Source: Harmonia axyridis
Lineage: Eukaryota; Arthropoda; Insecta; Coleoptera; Coccinellidae
Length of the DNA: 64,000 bases
Direction of reading: 5' to 3'
Assembly (NCBI RefSeq): GCF_914767665.1
Contig: NC_059501.1
Span: 24,900,501-24,964,500, forward strand
A program made the position numbers and the translations under genes. This document shows, in pieces, positions 38,201-50,300 of this stretch. The notes below the pieces were generated by a model. The model was not told the origin of the DNA and did no database searches. It saw only the letters and a program-made list of their open reading frames with translations. The first letter of the stretch is position 1; each line of letters begins with the position of its first letter.

Positions 38201-39874
38201 TTGCTAACTTTCTTCTCTCAGATTTAGAAAACATAAAATATAGCTCCCTCAAGAAATACCTTGTCTAAATATCATTTTAGTTCAATAGTATTCATTCATA
38301 TTAACAAATAAATAAAATTTTTAGTAACAAAATGAAACATATGGCGTGATACTCAGCATTAGAGAAAATGACATTCAATATTCAAAGAATTTCTAAATTA
38401 ATCAAATAGATTATTTTTAAATTTACTCGCAGGACAACCCAGGTTGACTGAAAAATTTTCATTTAATAAGAATAATGTTATAACTAAATACAAATTTTCT
38501 CATTATCTGTGAAGATCATATCATATTGAATTATATTGCCAAATGTTTACCTACCATTATCATGAGAACTAGAATGTTGTTCAAGTTGGTTAGATTCACC
38601 AAGATCCTGCAAAGTATCTTCTTCTTTAACAAGTGGTTTATTTTCTATTTCTTCTCGAGGCTCTATCTTAATACTTTGTGTTTCATCATTCTCAATCACT
38701 GGTTCTTTCTTAACGTCATTTGAAATCTCCAAGCTTTTGGTGTTATCATTATTTTTGACATCATTGGTAGATTCAGAATTTCCATCAATATTACTGTAAA
38801 AACCTGATTATTCAAACCTATCTTGCTGTGATATTGATGTAATAAATAAACAACATTTGGGGACCTGTAGCCAAATTTTAATATACCGTCTTTATTTCTA
38901 TTGATTACATACAACCAATGAAATCATTTTATATTATATATTCTTCTTGAGTTTTTAAATAATGAAGTTTTTTTTTTTTTTTGTTTCCACAAAAGGGGTT
39001 ATAAAGTTATATTTCTTATTTAAATCAACCAATATGTAATCATTCAAAATTTACCTTTGAACACCTTCTCTTACTTCTATATCACAAGTTACTTCTGGTA
39101 ACATTGAATTATCACTATCATCATCAGAGTCAGAAATAACTTCTTTTTTGAAAACTTGTGTAGTACTATTGATCTCAACTTGTTGATTATGGTCTTCTTC
39201 ATTTCTATTATCATCTTGAACTGCTATTTGCTCAACATTATCTTTCAGATCGTCCAAACTTTCATTAGCAAGTTTTAATTTCTTTCTTTCATTAGAGTGA
39301 ACATCCTCTGCACTTCTTTTTAAATATGTAGATTGAGAGACTTCTGTATTGCTTGTTGAAGGAACAATTGTGCTTGAACTTACATTATTTGAGATCACAA
39401 TTGTTGAAGGCTTAATGTCAGCTGAGTTTTCAGAATAATCTTCATCATCTTCAATTTTAACTGTGTACCATGTGTCCATGATAAAAGAAAACTTATCACC
39501 ATCAAATAATCTGATAGGTTCATTTTTATTTATTATCTTAATACTTGGTGATTTTGATGATTTGAAAAATATAGGTGTAGAATGAACCTGTTAGCAAAAA
39601 ATTTATGTTTTATGAAAAACCAAGTGATTATGGTAATTATTCCTTACTTGTGTTAAAGTAACTTCAGTATCTTCCACATCAATCAAAATATGTCTCCTGG
39701 ATACTCGTTTATCTATACACTAGAAATAAACAATCTTAAAAAATAATATTTACTTATTATATAAATTACATCAGCGAATGATCCTCTTCCGATTACATGC
39801 GTTCCAACATTCAGTATGCAAAGGGGTTTTTCATTATCATTTTTATCTACTTTGAAAATCTTTAACACTACCAT
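29265..39874 (-). CDS. APLF: APLF (aprataxin and PNKP-like factor), last exon disrupted by copia
   Basis: Seven minus-strand exons: 39874-39770, 39719-39648, 39587-39055, 38793-38555, 38067-37917, 37450-37152, and 35588 to 29265 interrupted by 35449-29379. Without the insert the protein is 548 residues. Residues 1 to about 95 form an FHA domain (VIGRGSFAD, then KRVSRRHILI, then LFDGDKFSF), which in vertebrate APLF binds phosphorylated XRCC1/XRCC4. Two PBZ poly(ADP-ribose) fingers fit C-x5-C-x6-H-x5-H: C359/C365/H372/H378 and C395/C401/H408/H414. The tail is acidic and ends EVKIMFKEAKKFLRKRK, like the histone-chaperone tail of vertebrate APLF. I did not see the Ku-binding motif. In this allele translation enters the 5' LTR and stops after Thr-Val-Glu-Gly (TAA at 35439-35437), giving about 516 residues. 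The fit of FHA, PBZ pair and tail makes the identity very likely. Confidence 0.92.
29379..29624 (-). repeat. 3' LTR of the copia element
   Basis: 246 bp, no difference seen from 35204-35449. It is followed, toward lower coordinates, by the GTTTC duplication and then the remaining APLF tail codons. Confidence 0.95.
30096..34601 (-). CDS. Copia Gag-Pol polyprotein, intact
   Basis: ATG at 34601, 1501 residues, no stop or frameshift. Order is as in copia. Gag has a CCHC knuckle, CYKCGKPNHFSKEC, near residue 250, followed by an RGG-rich segment. Aspartic protease FIADTGATEHMV lies near 393. The integrase zinc-binding region (HYRLGHVS...CEVCARAK) precedes the catalytic core: HTDVMGP near 685, LDNGTEY near 757, and Glu in LNGTAERFNRE near 785. 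Reverse transcriptase has LDVKTAFLNG and the YVDDILIA box near 1182. RNase H has VDASLG and SSAEAEYIAMS near 1390. Integrase ahead of reverse transcriptase separates it from gypsy/BEL elements. All catalytic boxes are intact, so this copy could be autonomous. Confidence 0.97.
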   Translation of the reverse strand: MDAENTNVKQEMEKLQLQIKELKEAINMKSAPKVAGNPPFILDKDTPFNVWKTVVNNEFKSFGYEYLLDNEIPKPPLSEDENAKRTGFAISYLLSRLDDNYRKVVCQLKTPVEILNKIENIKNPTMSSSKFATKRTWNSANFDKNHENAVDFIIRFDDLKTKVEAFGEPLAEREVVENFLMAIDNSYPELIRKYDASGEKLSLEELKSLLINEEGREKETLERANEGQALNTDVKKKKVESSSRNKNIVCYKCGKPNHFSKECKNSKQICYNCRELTDDHDAATCPKPAYRGRNKVGYRGGRGRAAYMRGQRGAFRGVNKIRGRGILKPRVRGGARGYFKERSDTMYQKMKMTDPQGKEISVFMAVDADETTHGEANYVHEEDTQNTGESYIKFIADTGATEHMVNQLDILSNVCKISNGGIIKSANSKADLKVEYKGTIIAKGNNGKIIKLNNVLYSKNLSKNLFSIRKLIDKGVLININKNEIKLKNENTGNVIKTGNYDGKFWWLKFELVNPKIINVGKNRIESFYQNVENVKVMENEGSDKSIESPKINKDKENLVENEIEYEEIESDNEVENEITYEEINDEDTLQKYLETVSEMELDDIQQLNNRKVESLKNDIGLLWHYRLGHVSKSYLEKAAKLIPELKNVKFTKAITDCEVCARAKITRQPCNTKRYQYNEPLKLIHTDVMGPISPCTYKYGARYIITFIDDYTRYAWAYPMADKKGVHIALSKMMENAKILKGENAKITFLRLDNGTEYCTENMKKLIEKERITLEHTPPYTPNLNGTAERFNRELQEKIRSVILDSGFPQQLWAYALQFILSIYNKTPKSRIDFKIPFEMITGKKCTIRYFRRFGSVGFALDPMIKGKFSEKGKRAFLIACGDTYYTLIEPESGKFIKSKDVRFIESKTYGNYFNKDNRQNVIYDQQVEKNETGSEFFTEDLNPKRITEQSNVNDIREKFTALIGDRKENISSDDFNDEEPENYVQAIGSNERKKWLEAIESEYNSHKKNETWSLIERNRVPKSQSIMSTRWLFKRKEESNNEIRYKARLVIRGYADTNNYDIGEVYAPVARLSDVRFLLIIANKYDLELHQLDVKTAFLNGVLEKEVFMEIPEGYEGGDELRQNYVCKLKKALYGLKVSPKRWYERFQLTMSSLGLEKYPLQSCMFIWRKNGKFVILLLYVDDILIASNCKSKLNQIRNDLQKEFEMTYLGCPEKFLGIEIKRDRNNRTIYIHQRKFIIKMLQKFKMLDCKPVSTPMVTRETERKGEIECERPSRKVFPFREAIGSLLYLSSGTRPDITYAVNMLSRKQNNYSMEDCMKVKRIFRYLKGTVNLGLKYKGIGNNLECYVDASLGTGDLNGRSTSGILIKLFDDVIFWRTKKQTHVALSSAEAEYIAMSLGCKEVVSIREMCKRFIQVNIIPIMYEDNKAAINIAKSEDSQTLKHIVKLCFHYIRFEISKRNIIIKWVSTKNQLADALTKPLGSLKFNEFKNLVLNEINTE
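35204..35449 (-). repeat. 5' LTR of the copia element
   Basis: 246 bp, the copy preceding the coding region on the minus strand. Host APLF translation runs into its first bases and meets TAA at 35439-35437. Because element and gene share orientation, the LTR polyadenylation signal could also end the APLF transcript (inference). Confidence 0.95.
35589..37151 (-). other. Last intron of APLF
   Basis: Bounded by donor AAAG|GTGTAT at 37151 and acceptor ttttcttcattag at 35589. It is AT-rich with no coding or transposon signal I could support. A possible short alternative ending exists near 37089 (see rejected items). Confidence 0.7.
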
Positions 39875-41364
39875 TTTCCATCAACAGAAACAAAAACAAA
39901 TTTGAAAAATATTGAATTTGACGTTTTCTAGAGACTCGGGGTTGACCATAAGTGTGACCAACTATTTTATTCTATGGACTAACTAAAAAACCGGGATGTA
40001 GCCAAAAAAAAATGGGTAATGTTTTACTACTCTTTGAATTAAGCTCACACTGCTAACTTAAAAGGAACTGAGTAATATGAATAGTATTACTAGCGTTTTT
40101 TCGGACTAATCTAACTCTTCAAAGTTATCTGAGATTACTTCAACTCATCTAGTCTTCAAATTATTTGTTTTGTGATTTGAAATGTTTGAATTTGAAATTC
40201 GACGAAAGAACACATTGCTTGTCAATTTTCTTCTTCTTAATAGATTCAAAAATATTAGTTTGAGTGTTTGGGGGTTATTTTCAAATAAAATTATTTATTT
40301 TCTAATTAGCATCCCATTTTGAATGTTATGTTTAGTTATCAGGAGAAAAAATCTAATTCGTTATATGTAAATTCGTGAATTAACAAGAGGCGATAAAGCA
40401 TTCCATAAATGGAAATACGAATAGGAATATATCATGGATAAAAGGAATATATTTAAATATTTGGGATGATAGTGAAATTTCGATTAAATGCATTTCTTTA
40501 CTTCTTTCAAATGAATTGTCAATAAGAAATTTGACATGCGCCTAGATAAACAAGGAAATTCGATCAATTTTCAGAGCTGCTGAGGATCGCCCAAGTTTTT
40601 TGACGTTATCCTACCTGATTTCAAAATTGTGGGGGTGACAGAGTGAAATGTTTATATCTAATTATTATGTAGTGTGAATCAACTCTTCATCATCACACAA
40701 GTTCCCGGAAATTCCAGCATTACGTATTCTATCTGATTTATCTTTCAAATATCCCAACAAACTAAGCAACAGTAGGTGGGTGAAATTTTGTTGAACTTTC
40801 AAATTAAACCAAATTTTTTAAAACTTATGAGTGAACGTCTTTGATCATATTCTAAAGTTTAAGAAATCTATTATTCTCCGAGTTTGATTATATTTCGTGT
40901 TATATGGTTTGATGCAGACTTGTACAAAATTATTGATTTTCTTTGGCGGTCGTCAAATCAAGGGCAATACAGGGTGTAACTTAAATTTTCTTGATAATCT
41001 TTAAGGTACTTGTTGTTATTAGAGTAATAAATAACATAATCATGCATTCATTAAAAGTTTTCCATTATGGAACAGTAATAAAAGATTTCTTCTCTGATTC
41101 ATGAAAGATTATACCATGAGAGTAGTAGTTAATGGATCTGAAAAGATAATTAGTGATAGTAGATGAAGTTTGCAGAACATAATTCGAGAGACAGATATTC
41201 CAAAAGCAAAATATTCAAGCACTGAAGATCCAAATGTCATTACGAATAAATTGTACATTGTAAATGGTGAACATTGGAAGTTACATTAAAATTACTAATA
41301 TAATAATTTTAATAGTATGAAGAACCTAAAATTGCCTACTTATCATTTACCATTTCTAGACAAA
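39875..41364. promoter_or_regulatory. Shared upstream region of APLF (-) and SNAP25 (+)
   Basis: 1.49 kb separates the APLF ATG (39874, minus) from the SNAP25 ATG (41365, plus). SNAP25 probably has a 5' UTR exon, since catttctag just before 41360 looks like an acceptor. Start sites cannot be fixed from sequence alone. Nothing else was recognised. Confidence 0.45.
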
Positions 41365-44300
41365 ATGCCTGCTCCTGCTGCTGCTCCTGCAGCAGAAAAT
41401 GGCGTCCCCAAAACAGAATTACAGGAACTTCAGGCAACGATAGGTACAGCAACAGATGAGGTAATATAAGAGAAAACTTAAGGTTCACACTTTTATGCTT
41501 TCTATCTTTTTCAGTCACTGGAATCAACAAGGCGGATGCTTGCACTCTGTGAGGAGGTGAGACATTTTCAACTTTATTTTAAATGTTTAAATCAGAATGA
41601 ATTAACAAAGCTACATCACTTGGCTAAAAGTTTATTCAATTTTCAGTGTTTGAAATTGCATCAGTGAAAATTTCATCACAAGGATCTTTCATTTGATTGA
41701 ATGTGTTAAATGTTTTGCACTCTTGTCTTCTTGTGTGTGCATTGCATTGCAAATAATTTTTTTTGAGTTTGGTATTTGAGGAGAAATTAGGTTTTGAATT
41801 ATTCAGTTTTTCCCCAAAAGCTTTTGAAAGATTATATTTTATATCAGAGAGGTTGTTCTGTTAGGAAATAACATTTCGTTCATCATTTGGATCCTTAGTA
41901 GATGAATTTCCTCAAAAATTTGATTCTGATACAAATTATCATAATTCACTAAATTATGTATGTAATTAATCACATTAATAGTCAGTTGAATCCTTATTAT
42001 TTTCAACTTATATATTTTAATGTAATATCAAATTCAAAGAAAATACTTGTAATGCTTTGCTCTGCAAAAAATTAAGAGCTATCTGAAAAAATTTTTGTGG
42101 TTGCTCAGTATATATTTTACTGTATTTAAAATATTTAACTATTCATTCAAATAACATATTCTAGAGGAAATTATTAATTTCATATGTAAACGTCTCTTTT
42201 TCAAATAAATTGAGTATTTTATACGTGAAAGAAATTTTATGTGCTGAGCAATTAGTTTGTTTTCTATTTCCAATGATCTCCTTACTCTGTTTTCACTTAC
42301 AATTAACCAGCAAACTGAAATATTTAATGCACCATTTATTTTCTCCCTATTATTCTTAGGGAAATTTCATATCATTAAATAATGCTTCATTTAAGTATTT
42401 CGGAAATTAACATGGAATTACCCTGAGAATTACTCTAGGTACTACTAATATCTAATGGTCCTTAACCTCTTCAGCTGAATAAACTGATGCTTCTCTCTCT
42501 TTCCAAGGTCTCCTTGTTAGAAAGGTTTTGAAAAACAGTGTGTTCTGTTCTATCTGAAATAATCAAAGTAACCGTCAGTTATAAGTATCTACAATATGAA
42601 CAAGAATAACCTAACCTCAAAAAATTAATTTTTGTCTAAAAATCCAACAAAGATGCCGCAAAGTTCTCAATCATAATTTTTTATTTCACAGAATAATCAA
42701 ACTCTTATGAAATAATCTAATAATGAATATTATCCCTCATGAGTTGAACTTTCAGAAATGTATTTTTTTCACAATTTGTTTTCTTAAAATTCATGGAGAT
42801 TTCTTGAGAAATTGTAACAGCTAGGTGCATGAAATCTGTTACTACACCTCAGTGACTCTTTCCTGATGATAGAAAATGAATATGAGATCATACTTGATAC
42901 CTTTTTTTTTGATACTATTCATATTTTTTTTTAGAAAATTCCAAACTGGAATTTAACCTTTCATTTGATTACTTTGGTTTCATAGATAAGAGTTGGGCAC
43001 ACTGTTACATCTAAGGTTTTTCCAGTTATCCTAGGTCAAAAAAAAAAGACCGAAAAGTATATTGTATGTGTTAGATTACCTTTACTCTGTGCTTAAATGG
43101 ATGTGCTTCTGGACTCTATGTTGTGGTAGGGGTAGACTGCAAGAGTGGCTGTGTTCTGTGTCATGTATGTGTATATGTGTATGTATAAAACAAATATACA
43201 TATTGTATACGTAGATAAGTCAGTGTCAGGTTTTACAGAAGAAAGGAAATTGGATTTTTGTATCAATATGGTTAATTTTCTCTTCCTTCTTGTTACTAAT
43301 AAAATTAATAAGTTTAATATTGTAATGTCTTGGATTTAAACAAGTATCAAGTAAATTTACTCAAGATGAATTCCTATGAATTGTGAATCATTTCAAAGTT
43401 TCAAAAGAATTTTCAATAAATTAAGCTAGAAACAGTTATATTCATTCATTAAATGATTTTTTGCACGAAATAAGAAATAATATTGAATAGAATTATTGTT
43501 TGGGTAGTATTGAAATTTGTATTTTAATATACATATGTAGGATTCTGTAATTTTTTTTTCTGGAAATGCATATTATCTTCATAGAACAGTATTTTTTTAA
43601 ACATGTAGTATAATCATTGACTCAGTTTGAGAATTGAACTAAGAGACGCCCTCAATTTATTCTTCTGTTGAAATATAAATTTGTTCTGGAAACCTGGCAT
43701 CAAGACACGTATCTATCTATGTATAAAAAGATATACTCCTGCATACAAACACCTACGTGTAACATCTCCGAAAACTAGAATACTGAAAAATTTGAACACA
43801 ATGCCACTACCATGACATAAAACTAAAATTTTCGAGTAATCCATGGAAAAGCATGTTGATGTTTACTAATTATTCATACTATTCGATATAAATTTCACAT
43901 TTTATCTTAATACTGATGAAAATATCAATTAGGCTTCATGACAAATATCTATCGTTGTTAAGCAAATCTGTTGATAATTTTTCCACAAAATCATTCGGCC
44001 TATAGGTCAGTTAACATTACGTCAAAACTACCACATAATGATTTGAAAATTTGCAGTTATAGTTTGAACTTGAGAAGGGTCATATGCATGATTTTGCTCC
44101 CGAACTCATTGACAATTTAGCGAGTGTCCAACAACACAGTATCCTCTTCGTTTGTGCAAACCTACAAGTCAATATAATTATTTTTGCAAGCTAGACCGCG
44201 GGTTTAGGAAGTTATCTAAGTGCTTTTAATCTTGTATATTTTTTTTGAACCGTTTGGATCTCTTATAGGAGCAATGAATGTGATGGTAGTTGAAAGAAAA

Positions 44301-47300
44301 TTTCCGTTTCGAAAATTTTTCAAAATGTTGGTTTTGCTGCCGGACAGACAAGAAATATTGATGTTAACAAATATGTTTGTGAATTTTTTCAACCCATTTT
44401 ATCATTGAGGCTGAATTTTTACAATAAAATATAACAAATGATTATTGTTCGTCATTTGAATCGTGAATTTCTTTTTTTTTTTGTTTTTTTTTGAGTTAGT
44501 TCATAAGATGTTATCATACTTATAGTGTTCACTTAGTGATTAAAATTCAAACATAATCATTAGTGAATTTTGGAGGAAAACATGCTTTTGTATATACCGT
44601 TTATATTACTATAGCTCATCACTAACTCCTAAGCAGAATAAAAAATCCCTTTGACAAACACAGAGGAAACGACAATAGTATCCAGTTAAAAAAAATGTGT
44701 TTTTTCTAATAACGGAATTTGTTTGTAAAATTATTTGTGTTAAATAGTCGATTCCTTCTTCATTAGCCTTTTCAGACAAGTTCCTCAAAAAATTAGTTCT
44801 GCTTTATTGAATATCTATCTTAAATCCTAAAATTCTATCATTTTACTTATTCATTATTAAAAAAATCAATTTGAATAAATACTTTTACTGATCGAATCCG
44901 GTCTAACGAAATTTATATTGAATAGTATTCAGATAATTGGAACCTACTAGACTTGATATTTCAAAGAACAAACAAATTTATTCATAGTATTGAACATAAA
45001 TTTATTCGATGCAAATATTATATTAGTTACTAGTAAAGCGATTAAATAAAAATTCACAATCTAGTTTAGTTTAAAACTCTTTACAGGCCAAAAATTCATA
45101 ATCTTATCCAACGAAATATCGTGAGAGCTTTGAATTATAGTGTATCTATACAACACTGAATTTCTTTGAGTATATATTTACAGATCTTATACTTACAATG
45201 AAATTTATCGGGTTATCTTCAATGCTGTCTGAAATAAATTAGCAGCCTTTTGATTGACATAAATGCTTGAAATTGCAAAATGTCTAAAACAACAATATTT
45301 ACATTTCTCTCTTATTCATGTTCAAGAAAAAAAAACATGTTCTTCAAATGGATTACTTATAAAAACGAATTGAAATGAGATAAATAGTTAAGTCAAAACA
45401 GAACTATCCTTGAAAAAATTTATCCTGTCCTATACATTACATTATAATATTAACATTATTTACTAACAGTTACTAACTTCCAATTCTACACCTGTTTCTT
45501 GCTGCTATAGAGTAAGGAGGCAGGGATCCGTACCTTGGTCGCTCTAGATGACCAGGGAGGTGAGTCCCCCTTTCATCCATATGTCATTTACCACCCTCTC
45601 ATTGAATACTTCTTAAAAACCATTCATCCAACCTCACATCGCCTCTAAAACAACCTCAATATTCGAAGGTATCGAGAAAGACGGCCAGTCTGACAACACC
45701 GCAAAAACCGTGTTGCCATGCTGACGTTTTTCTCCGATGTCATAACTTGTTGACGCCGATTTCTGAACTATACTGAGCAAGGGCAGATCGAATATATGCG
45801 CTTGCTTGGCTTGGTTCCGAAGGGTTATAAACAAAACTAATGTTTGCTTGCTTTCATTAAATGCTAGCTTGACGGAGGGTTTCACAGGTTTGATCGTACA
45901 TCGTACAGATTTTAGCCAATGAAATTTGTGGAATTTGAATGAATGAATTTAATTGGTTAAAATCCATTCGATCGTTGATAAGACGATCGAGGTTTTGTGG
46001 AACCAGTCGTTTAGTATCCATTATGTAAATATCCCAGCAAAAACCGACAAATTTAATTTTTCTGAGAGTTTCACCATCTCATCATAAATATGAATTTCTT
46101 CGATATGAGAGGTATTAAGTCGAATTATGTGAAAAAATGAAACGACCTGTCTTCACTCTTATCCAAATTTGAACGAAAGACTATTCAGCTGTGGTTTTAT
46201 CGATTTCTTAACCAATATTTAATCGAAAACTACTTTATTTTCATATTTCATAGAAATTCTAGGTTCTAGTTGTAATGTTTCAAACAAAGAAAATTATTTT
46301 TATATCACTTATCGGCCATAAATAAGACCAACCAAAACTTCATGTAAAAATTTTAAGATATTAAATTTTTATTTCTTTTTTTTTTTTAGGAAGGAAAGTT
46401 ACTCGAATTATTATGTTGGTACTTTTTTCTTTGGTCAATTTCAAAGACACTAATTTCAAATTATCCCAACTACATAGGAAACTAATTTCTGAAGCCAATA
46501 TGGTTTTCTCTGTATCTTCATATGATTCTTTTCTCGGTCTCTTTATTTATCTTCAACTGACTTTTGTGAATCGAGATGGCTTTTCATTGAAGCTTTTATA
46601 ACTTATATTAAAATTACTCATTCATCATATTTGAATAAGGGTGTTGACGTTTCGGTCTGTGAACATTTTTTTCTGAATCATCTCAATCTTGGAAAAATTC
46701 TTCACGGGAAGATTTCTCAAATTTTGTTGAAATTGAAAAAAAATGAGGAATCTTCCATTCGTAAGTAACAATGTGGTAAAAATGTGTGTTTCGATGTTGT
46801 GTAGTGTAATTTGGGAGGGTTCTACTATGCCTTATAAGTTGCATGTTACTTGTATCATTTTTCCGACTCCTCTTTCTCTTGCTTCAACCTCTTCTCGTTC
46901 TTCACTATACACACTGTTTCATGTTGTGATTTCATAATGCACGCTTCTGTGAAAACGTTGCTACAGCACTCGTTTGCCTCTATTTTGTGTTCAAAATCTA
47001 CGAAGTCAGCCCGAAATAAAGACAAGTAAACGGTAAGAGTGATAATGGAATATAGCGATTACTGATGAGCAGTCATTGAATTTTATCGCAAAAAGTTTTC
47101 TAGGTAGCCAAGTGTTTGTGAATGATTTTGTTCCATTTTTATTTTCAATAACATTTAGGAGTGTTCGTTATGGAAGGATGTACGGAAATCTACATGAAAT
47201 AATTTGATTTTTATTTTTATACGAAATTTGGTTACAGTCAATATAAATGATATTTTTTTTTCAGTGGTAAAAAAAAATAAAATTATCACTAATAATACAA

Positions 47301-50300
47301 AAAATTTTAATTCCCATCTGAATTTTTGAAAATGTATCACTATTGAACACTGAAGTTATTCAATTACTACAGAGAACAGTATCAGTAAAATGGCTTATTC
47401 TTGAATTTAATATTAGATCTTATGTTGAATGACATGATGGAATAATTGTGATTCGGTCACAACAATATCACAAGGTGTCTCAAAAGAAAGCTTATATGTG
47501 AAAAAGCGCCCAAGAAATGAGTCGTTTGTCGAAAAAATAACTATTAATTATGAAAATTGAATATCTGCGAATTTGTTTCTTGAAAATAATGTCGTCCAAA
47601 TGTCTACTCTCACGTTCACGATACTCATTCAATAATTAGCTACATTAAGCGCAATTCTCTCGCGAGTGAATTGCGCGAGTGTAAACGCTCCCTCGCCCCT
47701 GAATAATTGTGGCGAGTGAGCCCTCGCGAAGAGCCTGAGCTCGGTCGGTTTTTTCCTCGCGTTAAAGGGTTTCGCTGTTCAAGATTCACTTGGTGTAAAC
47801 GTTGTCCCCATAGTTGCGCGATGGATGAATGGGTTCTTGTACCTTTTCCCTCGTGAGGTAGTTTCCATATTGGCATCTTCCAAGAAATAATTGTTTGCTC
47901 TGGCATCTTCGAGGGCGGTGATTTTTCTCCTTCCTTTTCTTGCTCGAAAATAACTATCATATGACAGAAAACGCGGCTGGGCGAACAAAACAAAATTTTA
48001 TGTTGGCTGCGAAACTGTAACTATATGCGCCTCGCCCCACTCCCCCAGTTATTCGCGCTGAATCGCGCTCTGTTTTGGGTAGTTCTAAATTTCACTCGAA
48101 TCGAGTAAGTTTCACTAATGTTAATTCAGTACAACACTAAAAATCCTTTTGACGGCTGGGCATTTGACCAAGAAAGTTGGCTCTAGATTTAAGGAAGCCC
48201 CACAAGTAAAAGTCCATATATCAGGACTGCGGGGGAGGCCAATGTCGTGTCTCCTGGAGATTAATTTGCCTGAAAAAATGTTCGCGACAGAGACAAATTG
48301 GACGTTTGTGAAATTTCTCCATCCTGCTGGAATATCCTTTGGATATAGCCAGGCAAGTTCTGCAAATCAGACAACAAAAAAACTCATCTAACATCCTCAC
48401 AGGTCGGGATCATCATGAACAGACCGATTACTCGACGCGTCATTTAAGTGACGAAAACCTTGAATTTTGTAGAAATTTTTTCCAAACAATTGTAAACCTT
48501 TTTTTGACACACCTTGTAAATATAAACTTAGTGATACAGTTTAGGAATATGTGTTTTAACCTCAAATTAAATTCCCACGCATTGAATTGCATAATCTCGC
48601 CGGCCAATTGAAACCACTTAGTCTGAGAGCCAATGGACGGCAGACCACACATATTCTAGGAAAGCCTAAAATTTCCTCAGTGTGTCTGTTGTTGTGGGGG
48701 CATGGTTGCGGGTACTTAAACCTAAGTAACATAACCCACTGTAAACTTCATATTATTCTGTATTTTACTTGAAGACCAAATCATAAGTTTTCAACTTCCT
48801 TCCATAATGACGCCCCTGTTTTATTTTATTTTGGTTTTTTTTTTTTCGAGAAGGTAGATATTTTTTGTTCACAGACGACCTGTAAGTTGATTCTTTTGAT
48901 GTTTGTAGAGCCACGAGGTGGGGATGAAAACCCTGGTCATGCTGGATGAACAGGGCGGTAAGCATCTTATCAAAAATGTGTCCTTTTTGCGTCGAAGGTT
49001 TTTTCGAGCTGAGAAAAAATTTTTGACCCCGCTGTCGACAATTTTGTATACCATATTAACACAACTTACTCTTGATACGCGCGCGCGTTTGTTTACACAC
49101 ATCAAAAGAATCTGGAAATTGTTCAAATTTTCTCGGTGTTTTGAGGGTGATAATTGGTGTATTAGATTAATAAGGATTCGCTTTGAGTTCTTTTTATTCG
49201 AGGCCATTCGATTTTTATTCTGACCTATCGCAATAATCATGAAGTTATACCTGAGTCTGATGATTGTTACTGAAGTCATGAAAGGAAGTGACTAACAAAT
49301 TACATCATTCTATAGAAGTTTAGGTACTATCGGAATAGAGCTATTATTATTTCCATCATAAATTAATGTAAAATGAAAGGAAGCAGTTTCAAAGGTCTTC
49401 GCTTATGGGGTCTCAATTCTTTGTGAAACTTTATTTGACGTCATGTTATAATCCTGAGAATCCGCCAAACTTGAATAGATAAATCATCGAAAAATTAAAG
49501 CAAAATTGAAAGACATAAACATAACATTTTTCAGATGAGAAAGTATCTGTTGTAAATTGACAAATTCAAAGAACACTTTCTTAAGTAAAATAAACAACGA
49601 AACCAAATGGCCTTAACATAATCTTTTAATATCTTGGATAATTCTCTGAGTTAGAAATAACGGTGCTTTATGTTCAAAATATATCAATAGGAATTTTAAA
49701 TACGAGATGTCTGTTTTAATAGCATGCAGTAGAACTTTTCACTTTGAAATTTTTCCGCATAGTCCATGTCCCATTAGTTCCGCAGTTAGGAAGTTTAGAA
49801 TATTTATATATCCCAATATAATGAATATGACATAATGTAAAATGTGCATTGTCTAATTGCAACTGAGAGTTCATTGTTTTTTCTTTATTTCAAATTTCAT
49901 TTTATAGAATTTAGACTAAATAATGAAATTTTTAGTGGGGTAGCAGTGTCAAAAATGATTCCAATTTCGACTTTTCAATTTGAACTCTGATGTAAAATTT
50001 TATCTACTTGTATTTATTCGAATTATTCAGTTGCGGTAAATGATTCCATTTAGAAATCAGATTCAATTCAAATCTGCATTTCGATCATTAATTTATTGGT
50101 CCAATTAATCATATCTAGATTACGAGAATATCTAGAAAATTTGAAACACTCTCCAGATACCTTTGATGAAAGTTGCTCATATAGACCCTCATATAAAATT
50201 TTCAGTATAAACTCTAATTTTTGTAACAAATAAATAATTGAGTTATTGCAACTTTTATCGGTCCAAATACTTTTTGTGGACTGTGAAGAAACTATTCAAT

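Noticed and set aside
45634..45885. 83-codon minus-strand ORF
   Set aside because: No domain, no splice context, and probably repeat-derived sequence in a SNAP25 intron.
47640..47993. 117-codon minus-strand ORF
   Set aside because: It lies in a G/C-rich repeat; two overlapping frames are equally open and no domain was recognised.
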